Positions 25,101 through 36,989 are shown, numbered from the stretch's first letter. The stretch: DNA of 64,000 nucleotides from Synaphobranchus kaupii (GCA_029718625.1 CM056391.1:24156305-24220304), one strand, 5' to 3'. The notes: a model not told the origin generated them from the letters alone. Numbers and translations are program-made.

Positions 25101-26214
25101 TAAAGCATCAATTTAAGAAATAAAACATATTAAACGCATATCCATTACCCTGCGGTGAAAAGCTAGGCCTACTGAAAGCAAACTCAAAGTATTCCTTACT
25201 GGTAGACGACCGTTTATGTGGAAAGAGAGGGATACACGACGTGGACTCTTATTCAAAGGATGCTTGTGAAGCAGTGCCTTTTTAAAATTATTTTGTACTG
25301 TAGCCTACTTCAGAAGAATCATCCACACATTCACATTACATTCAAATAGTGTACCATATTATGACACGAGACATTCTATTGGACCAACAGTCAGCGACCC
25401 GTGGCTGATCTTACCACCACATCAGGAGTCTTATGCAATACCAGCAAAGGCACTTTGATACCACATCTTCGCGTTTCAAAATGCATTTGGCGAAAATAAT
25501 CTAAAATGACATTACGTGAGAAAGAAAGAAATCTGACATTAGTAGGTAGGATATATGCCAACATAACAAATGCAGGCATAATTTGCATCGCCCAGACCTT
25601 ATGGAAGTAAAATTCCATGCTCGCTTGGCTAAATCCTGCGATTGGAACGTTTGCATCATTCCTGTCTAAAGCAGAACTGTTCTACACTTTCTCAAACTAA
25701 TGAAGACACGAGGTTCCTCCAAGTAGCCTACTCTGTTCAGGAAACAACATTCTTTTCTGCTTCAGCTTCCAAGGCAAAGGGTAAATCACGTGTGAGAACT
25801 GGGATGTGCTTTATTCCCAGTGCTTTTGTTTAAAATGGCTACAAATTATAGTTTACAACATGCGATTAAATAAGTTTAAATTTCAGCACTACTTTAAAAT
25901 GAATTGTTCGAAAAAAAAGTCAGATAGATTATCAATCACTACATTTATAACAGAGGCGACTATTATATATTAAAATGATATCGTTCCTTCAACATGAATA
26001 TAGGTGGGTGTGACTTTATTTATTTTTTTATTTCAGGTGAAACTATGGTGTTTATGTAAGCCTAGGGTATTTATCCATTTCGTTTTGGGAAAACTGTACT
26101 CAAAACTAAAACACGTTTTAATGTAGCCTACTGACAGATAATTCGGCGCTCTGAATAACATCGTATATCTCCCAGGTGGCATATAGAGCCACGTGTTTCA
26201 GCGTGTCCATCTTC
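22120..26214. other. M4 intron, no gene recognised
   Basis: Short open frames only (for example 22481-22933 minus and 23328-23546 minus), none with a recognisable domain or splice context. The 24.4-24.8 kb part is less AT-rich and non-repetitive. Confidence 0.4.
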
Positions 26215-26446
26215 CTTGTATGCTGCCTTTCCATTTCAGCAGACGCTTTATCCAGGACGACTTACACAAATAACATATTATTTGCATGCAAATAATTTAT
26301 ACAGCTGGATACTTTTACTGAAGAAATTCAGGTTGAGTACCTTGCTCAAAGGTACGACGGCAGGACCCCAGCGGGGAATCGAACCCACAACCTTTGAGGC
26401 AAACATGTTAACCATTAGCCTACGCTATACTACCGTCCCGGTACAT
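26215..26446 (-). mobile_element. tRNA-derived SINE with L2-type tail
   Basis: On the minus strand a tRNA-like head carries an A-box-like stretch (TAGCGTAGGCTAATGG) and a perfect polymerase III B-box GGTTCGATTCC. The body contains GAGCAAGGTACTCAACCTGA and CTTCAGTAAAAGTATCCAGC. The tail CTGGATAAAGCGTCTGCTGA matches the 3' tail of the L2 LINE at 58.25 kb, so it was probably mobilised by L2-type machinery. It is an insertion in the M4 intron, not a functional tRNA gene. Confidence 0.85.
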
Positions 26447-27709
26447 GCATACGGTTAGAAATAGTTTGGAAGCAGTTGCATGTGCTAATATATTTTCATC
26501 TCGCAAAATAAATCGCTGCACTTGATAACTTTCAATTCCACAAGTGCATTTTCTGTATTTTGGCAACCTATTTGCTATATTTACGTATTACTTTTCAATT
26601 TGAGACTGAGCGTTTCCACATTGTTACCTCCAAAGTGAGAAGTTTCTCTTTAAATGTCAAGAATGTCTATAAAGATTTCTAAATCAGACACCTTCGAGAA
26701 TACAAACGTAGCCTATTTACTAATCAAAAATCACAAAAGTTCGAAAATAGCAGACTAGCCTGTTTTGTGAAGTCTAAACAGATATAATGCGAGTTAAAAA
26801 AAGTTATTTAATAAATATAACTTTAGTTTATGCTATTCCAAAATGCCTAAAACATGTAATTTGCAGATAGCAATATATGTCCGTTATAAAGTTGTGTTTT
26901 TAAATTTTGTCTGTCTTGCGCAATCTCTTAGCTTGCACTAATCAAAACTACACAATTTAGCACGTAGCCTACTGCACCGTCTTTTCAAAGGTTTGCATTA
27001 TTAGACAAAAGACAAACAACGCATGCGAGGCAAGAATAGCAAATTAGGCCAATAGGTGTTTCATGAAAATATTTATTTTGAAAGCGATGTGGGTGCGCAA
27101 GATCGTTGCATATTGAACAGTAAAGGTCTTACAAGGACTGTCCCTTATTGCCCCTTCCTAGGCTACATTAGCCTACAACAAGTGAAATTATATTAATGGA
27201 TTAACGCAATTTCCTTTAATAGGCTATCCCTAAAGAGATGGACAGCCTATTTCAAGAAAGATAATGTAGTCGCAACATAATTTTCTCTCCTTCAGTTACG
27301 TACAATTAAAGTCTTTAAGCAAAATGAAATTATTAGTTGCTATACATATCAGAGAATATACTTTCAGTTTTGGTTATTGTCTTTATGGGGCGTATACTAG
27401 GATTATCACCTTTGTTCAATGTAATCCAACTTTATCTTATTCGTATGGCGCTTTTTACAGAGACACTGTCACAAAGTCGCTCTACAAAGCTCTATGCTTT
27501 GCGTATTCTCTATAGCCTACCCTAATTCTCTATAGCCTACCCTCTATAGCCATACCATAATTTATGTCAAATATAAACGAATGTCGGTTTGGTAAGTGTA
27601 TGAATAACTCGTTGCGTATTGTTCTTCACAAATGCTTTTTCCCCTGACAAAAGAAAACATTTCCACTACAATTCGCATTCATTTCGGAATAATATCTGAA
27701 GTAACTCAC

Positions 27710-27764
27710 CATTGAAGTTCCAGGGCAAAAGCCAGTCAGCTCCTGTGATGTTAGTGCCACTCAT
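27710..27764 (-). CDS. chrm4: M4 receptor 5' coding exon (residues 1-18 plus one base)
   Basis: On the minus strand an ATG at 27762-27764 opens 18 codons, MSGTNITGADWLLPWNFN, plus a single G directly before the donor GTGAGT. Joining that G to GC at 10505-10504 makes the Gly codon that begins GSTYNASS, exactly in frame. The joined N-terminus has sequons at N5, N18 (spanning the junction), N23, N32 and N41, as expected for a muscarinic extracellular N-terminus, and NFNGSTYNAS resembles the VNGSSGNQS region of mammalian M4. Mammalian CHRM4 coding sequence is a single exon, so this split is noteworthy. The exon is inferred from splice signals, phase and composition; there is no transcript evidence. 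Confidence 0.8.
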
Positions 27765-27771
27765 ATTTCAT
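27751..27771 (-). promoter_or_regulatory. Short upstream ORF overlapping the M4 start
   Basis: An ATG at 27769-27771 (minus strand) opens a six-codon frame, MKYEWH then stop, that overlaps the M4 ATG by a different frame. It would lower initiation at the M4 ATG if included in the mRNA. Confidence 0.4.
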
Positions 27772-28099
27772 GGCTTTCCAGTTGCTTAACCAAGCAGAAA
27801 TTCCTCTCAAAAATTTACACTAAAAAGTTACCCCTCACTCGTATTAAAATTCGCGTTCTTCATTTTGCACGATCTTTGCCTCTGTCTCACTTTCCATTAC
27901 ATTGGGCATTTTCATGTTAGGATGCCCCTTTCTACAATGTTAATGTCTCGTTAAAGAGATTACCGTTCCAAGTTACTGGTGACCGAAACGCCTTGGGCGG
28001 AAGTGACAACTTCCTTTTAAGAAGGAGACACTTTGGGCTTCGCCAGATGTGCCCTTCATCTGCAAGGATCAGATTTTTTACAGTTTACAGACACTGGGA

Positions 28100-28190
28100 A
28101 AACACATTGCATGTGATGTCATATACATCTAACCAATCACCTGGCCGCTTCTGTTCCCCCTCGCTCTGAATCTATATATTAAATATACAG
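28100..28190 (-). promoter_or_regulatory. Possible M4 proximal promoter motifs
   Basis: About 340-430 bases upstream of the coding exon are a CRE-like TGATGTCA (around 28114), an inverted CCAAT box (GATTGG on the minus strand, around 28133) and an AT-rich TATA-like stretch (around 28170). Each motif is common by chance, and the transcription start is unknown. Confidence 0.25.
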
Positions 28191-28946
28191 ATAAATACAC
28201 TCTTAAATCGGAGTTTTAACATGGGCTACTGTATAGCTATTTGGATAGCCATCGGATTTTATTGTCACATGAATGTGCTTATTAAACAGTTTGTTCATAT
28301 CGTCATATCAATAACTTTGTAGCCGAGCAATCCTCAGTCCGCCACTGCTTGCCAAAAGTCTCAGCGGATGGGAATCGCCATGGATCAAAAGTAGCCTATG
28401 TTTACAGGGGCTTGGTTAAAAATGCTTGGAATATACACTCACGTATACCCGCAATCAGGATCCTGATGCATTTGTTGCAACGGTAATGTAGTATAAATAT
28501 CTTCCTAAATCCCGGCACGTAGCCGAATTATTTTCCTCTGTAAGGGACACGAGTCTCTAGTCTTCATCTCAAGAACCATAGGCTATAGCCTATTATACTA
28601 TGCCGAAACCTACACTACAAGGGACATTAAAATAAATAATTAAATAAATAATATTTCTGAAAATATTTTCAATGTTTTTCTCATTCAAGACAATTGTATT
28701 ATGACTATGTAAAACATCTTTCTACCGGGTCTCTGGAGGATATTACATTTATTTGAAAACATGGTTCAATTCGAACAATTTACACATTTAAATTGTCTTC
28801 TAGTTCAGCCACATTGTATCATAGTTTCATATAAACGGTATGACCTAAAAATATATGTAGAACAATGCCGTAGAAAATTTGACTCGTACAGGTAGGCTAC
28901 AGTTAGCGTGCGGACTCATGGAGCGCACTCCAAGCGTTGTACTCAT

Positions 28947-28974
28947 TTCAGAACCACCTCTTCTGGACAGCTCC
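28947..28974 (+). promoter_or_regulatory. Split RE1/NRSE-like REST binding site upstream of M4
   Basis: Left half-site TTCAGAACC (28947-28955) and right half-site GGACAGCTCC (28965-28974) match the RE1 consensus halves TTCAGCACC and GGACAGCGCC with one mismatch each. They are separated by 9 bp instead of the canonical 2 bp. Expanded-spacing RE1s of this order are known REST targets, and the mammalian M4 gene is a classic REST-repressed neuronal gene. It lies about 1.2 kb upstream of the M4 coding exon. Occupancy is inferred. Confidence 0.55.
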
Positions 28975-28999
28975 ACCAAATAGACGCTGTGTGTTGATT

Positions 29000-30957
29000 C
29001 TGAAAGGGATTCGTTTTCCACTTTTTGAAAGCAATGTTAAACCAAACGTTTCCTTCGCATCAGGTAAACTTCAAATTCAAATTTATCACATAGGCTAACT
29101 AGGCTTACTGAGCATGGAAGCCAAGCATACATTTTTAATTTATATGTTTTTAAAATTGCTTTTATTGGCAACAAAGAGGCAATCTGTTATCATATAGATG
29201 CACAACAGAGTAAATCATTACTCGCATGCACTTACATGATAGCTGATGGAAGGCGTATAATGCACATCAGTAGGCTAAAACTGAATCCTAGATAAGTAGC
29301 TACAGTTTGACGAATTGCATTGGACTTTGTAGTAATGACAGAGGCGAACTAGCCATCACAAATAATGAAAGTACTGCGCCCATGAAATGCGTATGAAATC
29401 AACAATCCCTTCAGCGTTGTCGCTAGTAGAAATCTCATGGTTTTAGACTTGGTCCCGTTAGTAATGGTAAATAAGGGTGGGAGTAGTATGGAGGCAGGTC
29501 TTTTATCACGATGTGAAATGGTTATCCCATCATCAAAGGAGTTGAGAGGATTAAAACACGGGAAGACAAAGACCAGCATGGTTTTGGTAATCCCAGCATT
29601 TCTCGCTGAGAATCGAATTTTTCCAGTTTAGCACTGAAATCTGTGTCTCACCCCCACAGACTAATCCATGCCTCATTTGGCAATGACCTAACGGCTGTCT
29701 CATAGCAACCAAAAATTAGAAAGCTGACGACCAAAACCAAAACTATGGAGTTCGAATCATTGGACAGGAACAAACCTCTTCAGTGTAAACTCCGGACGAC
29801 ATCGAGTGTAATAAAATAATCAAACTCAAAAATAGAACGTTCTTTTGCCAGTTTGTTGAATGTTTAACAACACAGCAAATATGCCAGTGTTAATTTAACA
29901 CTGCTGCTGTACATTTAAGTTGTTAAATGTACACCACCATTTTTGCCGAGAAAGGACGTAGCTTTGAACAGAGGTGCACGGGCTAAACAAATACAAGTTA
30001 ATACAGAAGCTAATGGCCTTTTAAGTGAACATGAAAAAACATTCCCGCCTAATGGCCGCGAAAAACAAATATAGTTTTCTTTGTAAGACTCACTGTTATG
30101 TTTTTAGCGTTATTGGCGATGGATGCTTGTGGCCGTAGGGGTGAATGGAGGTCCCTTGGAAAGAAGTTGGAGAATTTGAACAGATCTCATACAGATGTAT
30201 CAGTACTTTAAGCTTATTTATTATTACATATTTTTGGACATACAAAGCCAGTCAATCATACAGACTGGAATAGTGAGCATAGCAAACACTGCACAACATT
30301 ACCACTTAGTTGGCTGCTAGCCAATACCAACACTTTGGCAATAACAATAAAAATAGCAACAACAGCAGTAATAATAATGTAACATTTATATAGCACTTTT
30401 TATAGCAATTATATAGCATTTATTCACAACTGGCAGCAGCATACCTATGCAAATTAGAAGCATAATTTGTTTTAAAGGGACAGATACAGGTACTTTTACA
30501 ATACTAAAGCATTGGCCCAGAGCAGTCATGATCACCTTCTGAAGTTTTAAACAGGCAAAGTGCAAGGTGTGACAAATGAGTGGAGACATTTTATTCTCTA
30601 CTCATTTCGACAACAGTCCCAGCATGGATTCAACCTTTGTTGTGCTTTTGCTTGTACTGTAGAAACACAGTATAAATAGTTAAAACTACATTTTATATAG
30701 CAGAAGGTGTAATTAATGGATACACAGTTTATACTTCTTTTAATATTTTGCCAATTTATACATCTAATTATTTAATTACCTTTATCTAAGTTAAATGAAC
30801 AGGGATTACCAGGACTATAATTATTTAATGTGGGATAGTATTTGATCTGAAAGCACAGTTGTTCAACCACTATGCAACACTGCATTTAGTAGTCACCAAC
30901 TACAGAAGTATCAATATTGTTTGAGAAAAAAAATATGGTGTTGTCAAAAAAAATTTT
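29000..30957. other. Upstream of M4, no gene recognised
   Basis: No coding exon or clear element is seen. At 30376-30412 a short TTTATATAGCACTTTT phrase resembles the tail region of fish LINEs and may be a small repeat scrap. Confidence 0.4.
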
Positions 30958-30961
30958 TTAA

Positions 30962-31562
30962 CCCTCATCTTACGTTCGGGGTCAATTTGACCCGAGTCAA
31001 TGTTTGACAATCAGTTGACCATATTTTTTCATCTTGACACTATATGACTTTTCCAAATTAGTTGGGATTAAATAGTGAACATGCAATACATTTAATGCTA
31101 TGTTTTCAAAAGTCCTGTAAAAAACTTTGTATAAAATGGTGTTGTGTGGGGTCATTTGTGGGGTAGCTGAATAAAATCTAAGAAAATTAACCTTTTTATT
31201 TTTGCCAGGCGCCAGGCCGGCCTACATTAGTGAGAATCGCTAACTGACAAACTGACTGACTGACTGATGTCTACCTTGTTTATCTCTGATTTTCTGTGGG
31301 CGATTCTGGTGGCACTTTCCCATACAGGTTTTAAACTTCACAAACTTTCACTTACCTCAGGCTCTAAAATGAGATGTTTCATCACAGATTTTTTATATTT
31401 AGGGTAAAAAAGTTAGTCAACTGGGAGACACATAAATGGTGACACATAAAATGTCAAAATTATTACATCTATTACAATAGTTCTGTGTCAGTTTAAACTT
31501 TTTAAAATTCAATTTGACCCCAAACATAAGAGGCGCCATAAAATGTCAACATAATATGAGGG
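30962..31562. mobile_element. piggyBac-like MITE, TTAA target site
   Basis: The ends read CCCTCATCTTACGTT inward from the left and CCCTCATATTATGTT from the right, and are flanked by TTAA at 30958-30961 and 31563-31566. Sub-terminal GGTCAATTTGACCC is itself palindromic and recurs inverted as AATTTGACCCCAAAC near the right end. No transposase is encoded. TTAA duplication and CCCT-type ends suit piggyBac. Confidence 0.8.
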
Positions 31563-31566
31563 TTAA

Positions 31567-33389
31567 ATCTTACTGGGACTGTGAATCCCCACAAAAAGTT
31601 ATTAATACATTTAATTTGCACTACTAACATAAAGCGAGGAAATATCAATGACAAAAGGCGTGTATGTAGGAGCATGGGACAAGCTTTAATGGCCAATTTA
31701 CCAATGAAGGTCAAACCTTTAAGGTCATAGCATACCTGTCTTATTTCCCATGGATGCTTCGTATGGATAAAAGCTACCTAACTCTCCCCTGAAGACAATG
31801 ATAATGAGCACCAATCTAATTATGAAGCCCTTGTCTGTTTGGTTTAGTCACAAGGCTCCATACAGCCTTGTATTGAGCAGACAGAGAGACACCAAATGTT
31901 GTACCCATTCAAATGTACAGGAAGGACCTGGGTCACATGGCACCTTCGTTAATCTCGCCATGAGAGAAAATGCATGCACGTCTTCTGCAGTTGATCATAT
32001 CAGTTTTTCTCGGATCCAGACGTACATTAAAGATGGAAATGTAAATCATATTGCACACTGTACGAAGACAAGGACGATGTCCAGTGTCAAAAAGCTCATA
32101 TTACAGTACACAAGACAAGATCATCTTAGCCTTTTTAATTTTGCACTTTTTTCTCTGTCTGTCTGCCTAATTACCAGCCTACTTGTCTATCTGTTCATCT
32201 CTCTCACTCCTTTTTATTTTCAAGCTTCCACACATGAGCAATGGTTCCTGACTATGTAAACATAACTAACTTGGATTTTCTTTGCATGTAATCTACGGAT
32301 ATTGTTGCAAAGAGATACTGTATACATTAATAAATTAAACGTGCAGTGCGGATATAAGACGCTTATTCTCTCGCCGAGGCATAGTAATATATTTCAACAA
32401 TCAGTGGTCCGAAACACTGGTAACACTGCCCATGGAGTTTTTACTCCATGCATACAATGTACATTTTAACCTAATAACCTCTGGCATTTGCAGAATTAAT
32501 TCTGAAAGCAACCATAACAAAAAAAATAGCCAGTCAACACAACATTATTATGTCTGCTCATAAGCAATATCTGCCAGACACACACCAATCTGCCAAAGAC
32601 CAACAGTGCAGTGCATCCCAAAGACATTCAAAGCGGTTTTTCTCACAAAAGCGTAATTAAACGGTGGTCTGACCTTCGCATGTCTGTATTCATACTAGTT
32701 AACATCATACTCAAAGGCGTTGTGTCTGTTTCTATGAATTTCAGGAGAGATGCTTTTCACGCACAAAGATGACTGTGGAACACTGGCAGGCAGTTGTATT
32801 GAGTCTAAGGTGGATGTATGAAAAAAAGCCAACTCGGCTTGTGAGGCTTGAAGATGAGAGACTGCCACACTTGGCACCAGAAGGACACAATTAGGCCTGC
32901 AATGGAAGATCATTCACCCACTGACTGGATGTTCTTTTATTGAGACAGAGCTTTAAATGTGTTTAAATTTTTGCCTGAGGGACACTTTCCAGATGACTAA
33001 ACCCCACCCTAGTAATCAGCCCTGTCTTCCACATGACTGGCCTCAAGCCCTAGGTCATGACGAGGGCTTGTGGCTAACCAATGTATCTCTAATAGTTTGC
33101 TTCAGAATAATGAATAACACTACTGAATAATTGATAGGAAGCACAACATGAATACAGGATGATGTTCTGCCCTAAAAGTTTAATCTTAAAGAATTCTAAT
33201 ACGTAGAAAAATACCCGGTCTAAAAATTGTACTTATATTCTCTGTATAATTTATATTCTATATTAAGCAACATGGTTCAACCAGTGAGATATTACTCAAA
33301 TAATTCAAGAATCAAAAATACTGTGATATCAATGTAAATGTTTAATGTTGAAAGTGTAGTTACACTAGAAACCATGTGTTCAGTAACAA
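31567..33389. other. No gene recognised
   Basis: A 153-codon frame at 31798-32259 has no recognisable domain, biased composition typical of chance frames, and a hydrophobic C-terminus arising from T-rich DNA. I do not support it as a gene. Confidence 0.4.
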
Positions 33390-33640
33390 GCGGCAGAGCA
33401 TAGGTTGGAAATCCCCATATCCTTCCCATCCTTAGCACGCAAGACAGTTCCTACAGGCACAGGGATTGGTTGGCAAAAAATGTTGCCAATGGAAACGTCC
33501 CTCCTCTGACTCCGCTCTATATGAGTGTAACTGTAGTCTGCGGTGTAAAAAGAAGCAGCTAGAGGCACCACATGCTTCGGAGGAGAACCATGGATGTCTA
33601 CACTCTGCGGAATCACCAGTGGGGTTTGCGCCCTAAGAAT
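33390..33640 (-). repeat. Dispersed repeat copy shared with 53.3 kb
   Basis: Reverse complement of about 33555-33640 matches 53281-53370, with phrases such as TGTAGACATCCATGGTTCTC here and TGTAGACATCCACGGTTCTC there, followed by GTGGTG and AGCTGCTTCT in both. It is a dispersed fish repeat of unassigned class. The start at 33390 is approximate. Confidence 0.55.
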
Positions 33641-33649
33641 GCTAAAATA

Positions 33650-36289
33650 GATATTTATGCATTTCAGCAAAGTTTATAATTTATTCAACAAAAAAGAGCA
33701 AGCTATACAGTCACACTATGCTTCAATTTTGAGATAAAGCATCAGAATGCCATCAGAGACTACCCAAATAAAGCTGAATCAATCAAAAGAGCAATGAGTA
33801 GTAACAGATCAATGGTCTTAGAAACATAAGTGCTATTGAAACAATTTTAAAAAAAACGGGGACAGCATGGCCCAACTGGCCCATTCTTGCTAATGCTAAA
33901 AATACACAAAAACAGTATTTACGATCATTTCAGTCCTGACAAACATCTTACGCCCAGCAGAAACTAAGAGACATCCAGTGAAACAGTTAATAGTAAACCA
34001 GCTTATTCAGTTTAACAGTAGCCTATACCTAACCATTTCAAACATGCAAAATCTCTCATTTAAATACAACTGTTTGCGGCTGGAGTCATTTACATAATGC
34101 CTCTTTGTTGATCACCTGTAAAAACTGAAAATATAACAAGTGCTAATACTTTGGATGCACACACAAAATAACACCCCTTATTTGGGATCTTAGTAAATAG
34201 ACCCTTATGTGTCTAATTGAGAACAATTAACCACTCATTACTATTCAGAGGCTCTAATTATCGGAACAAAAAACTGGCATAGGTTACACTGTGGGCCCCC
34301 AAGATTGAGTTTAAAAACCTTTGATGTGAGAGCTGTCAGACTTCAAGTTTTCCAGCAACATTGGCCAATGTTTTCTTTTATTCTCAAACCAGATAACTTT
34401 CAAGCGAGGATTTATCAATGTTTCAGTGAATGGACATTGAGGATTTTGAAATGCAGACTGACAAACAAAGCTTTGTGAATGGTTAACATCACTTCAAATT
34501 AGTGACAGGGATAATATTTGTGTTCCGTACCGATACCGTACATGTTGAAAAAACTGGCTGGAAATTTTTTTTTATTATTTCAAATAATATAAAATTGTAA
34601 ATAATAAAATAAATAATAAATAATAGGAAAAAATAGAAGCTAGTGCTCAACGACAAAAAGATTGCAGGTAAAAATAAGACATTGCTCTGGAAAAATTATG
34701 TACAGTATAGCCTTCCACTTTCTGTTTTCCATTGTTATATTCTCCCCATAGGGGAAACATTAGCCCTATTCGTTCTAAACATTAGCCCTAGTTGCTCTCT
34801 TGAACGTTGCAGGATATGGCTCATGATGACCCAATCATAACAGTAATGCTTGCACTTAAACCAGCATTAAAAAACACTACACCTTCTAGATGGATATAAA
34901 ATGGATAAACATATTTATATACATATTTCATACTTTAATCCATTTCTTTGTGGCCATCCCATAAGCCTGGCTTTTATTCATAATGGCCGTAGGTACTTTA
35001 TCATTATATATCATTATATGCATCCTTTCTGATGTAGAACTTGCATCAGAAGAACTGATGCTTTGAAGATGACTTAGTATCAGGTTTCTTTTGAGAGACG
35101 GTGGGGGGCAACTATGAGTGTGGGGGTAATTGTTTTTATATAGGCTTCCTTCTTCTGTAACCCTCACGTTCAGAAAGTGCAGAGTTCAGTCATGATGTTC
35201 CTAAGTGAATCTTGGATGTCCTGTAATATAATAAAAAAAAGAATGTAAGTATTTAATTTGGGACATGACTTCACCAAACCAAATCACAAATATGCCATCA
35301 ATACTGTTTATTCTATCTCCTGCAACTCAATACTTGTTGCACGTGAAGGTTAACAGACTCTTTCATGATAATAAGGAAACTTCTCAATACAGCCTAAATG
35401 CAATTTGTAGAAAATAGGCATCATATCAGTACCCATGGCTATTCCTTTGACTTGTACAACATCAGCCTAGTTTCAATAGAAGTAATATTTCTCAACATCG
35501 AATGTATTGGAAAATATGGTGGGTGAATATGGTGGGTGGGGGCTCTACATTGGTTATTGTCTCAATGTTCAATACCTGGGATTCAGAAGTATTTGCAAAA
35601 AAAAATACACTGAAATAAGGTTTTTGGTATCATTGTCAATTAGTAATTTATATAGACTAGTTTGTTAAAGAAGAAACATTGTCATGAGAACCCATTATGT
35701 GACTAAGAAATCATTTTTCTAAATATTTATTTATTTTTTCCGTGTTACATGTTCTCTTTCAGGATAAAAAATCTTGCAGTACAAAAATGTTTCCTCAAAG
35801 AAAACTTGTTTTTTCCACGTAATAATATACCTTTCAATGGCTGTACTAGCTCGAGGAGATTTTATACTAGCTTTTGAAGATAACAGCTTGTTCTCAGAAA
35901 TGTATTCTCTGCTTCTGTTTTCAATATCCAATTACAGTTATTGGAATATTGTGTGTCTAGATAATAACATGCAATTTTAATGTTCTCAGAGTCAAGTGAT
36001 TGATGAATCTTAGCCCTGGGTTTGACTGGCAAGTTTAGACTGTCATATAACATAAACACAAATATAATTAAGAAAACTGATCGAGGCATGTTTTTTTTTC
36101 TGTCATTTGCCATAGATACCTTATGGTTTGCATTCTGTGTTCTAGCCCTCTGGATAAATATTTCGTTTTTTACCACTCACAGAATACTCAACAGATATCA
36201 TGGGCTCTTTCAGGACCCCTCTTTTATAACTGCATCAACAATAAAATAATCACTACATGTGCCATCTCTATCATCATATGCCGCTCGGT
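33650..36289. other. No gene recognised
   Basis: AT-rich non-coding sequence with an (AAT)-rich low-complexity patch near 34560-34625. Only short open frames without domains. Confidence 0.4.
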
Positions 36290-36529
36290 TGGTGGGGTTG
36301 GGCTTGATTAGAGGGCATTCTGGGAGAACCAGTTTGCTTCAGAAGAGGCAGTTGATGCAATTTTGGTGGGCACTGTTCAACAGTAGTACTTCTCCTACAA
36401 AATGGCTGACGGTCTTGAGGGGGAGTGATACTTTATAACCAGCAAAATTAGAGCAACTACAAAGTGGATCCATGATTCATTGATTTTGAGACGCTAGTCA
36501 CTTGAGTAAGGACAGTAATTTAATTGCTT

Positions 36530-36710
36530 CAAAAGTCATTGATTGGCAGCACATGTTCCTTCCACTGTGAGGCTCAAAAGCCTTGCTTTCCCATCGCTAG
36601 CCACATTGGATTAGTACTTGGGTGGGAGACTTCATGGGAGAAGCAGGTTGCTGCTGTAAATAATACTGATGGGCCAGTGGGGGGAAGTCTTCTCTCTGGA
36701 CCAAGCATTA
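36530..36710 (+). mobile_element. 5S rRNA-derived SINE-like fragment
   Basis: The phrase GGATTAGTACTTGGGTGGGAGAC followed by GGGAGAAGCAGGTTGCTGCTGTA closely follows the 3' half of vertebrate 5S rRNA (GGTTAGTACTTGGATGGGAGAC, then GGGAATACCAGGTGCTGTA). The 5' half of 5S is not intact, so this is not a 5S gene. A related phrase (CTGGGAGAACCAGTTTGCTTC) lies at about 36320, suggesting a second degraded unit. 5S-derived SINEs (SINE3 type) are known in fish. Confidence 0.65.
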
Positions 36711-36989
36711 ACATCATTTCTCAGTGCAGTGTCGGGGAGGTACACGTGACTGTTGGTACACATGAACATGTCAAAAGCATCTCCCAACATTATTAATTCA
36801 GTCAGTCTATTCCAATCGCATGCTGCAAATCTTCTGTCCTTATCCCTGCTTTTTCATTCACTGCTATCCTCCTATCAAAGCACATCTGTTACCTTGCTTA
36901 TTGTTGCAAATGCTGTGCTCTATACATCTTCTCAGTTCTCAAACCGTCTACATTTATATAACTGCATTCAATGTTAAACTGCCCTCTCC

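Larger units (their letters stand above)
10506..27709 (-). other. 17.2-kb intron splitting the M4 coding region
   Basis: The donor GTGAGT reads down from 27709 and the acceptor, a long T-rich tract then TTCTTCAG, ends at 10506. Apart from the transposable elements listed separately (13.3-14.9 kb, 20.9-22.1 kb, 26.2-26.4 kb) I see no gene in it. Some moderately GC-rich, non-repetitive blocks (about 16.9-17.1, 18.5-18.9 and 24.4-24.8 kb) could be conserved non-coding elements, but that cannot be judged without other genomes. Confidence 0.7.

Noticed and set aside
26215..26446. A functional tRNA gene
   Set aside because: A perfect B-box exists, but the acceptor stem cannot be closed and the unit continues into an L2-type tail, so it is a SINE.
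31798..32259. 153-residue open frame
   Set aside because: No recognisable domain, no splice context and composition typical of chance; single-sequence evidence is insufficient.
36590..36650. A functional 5S rRNA gene
   Set aside because: Only the 3' half resembles 5S, with changes, and there is no downstream T-run terminator at the expected place.
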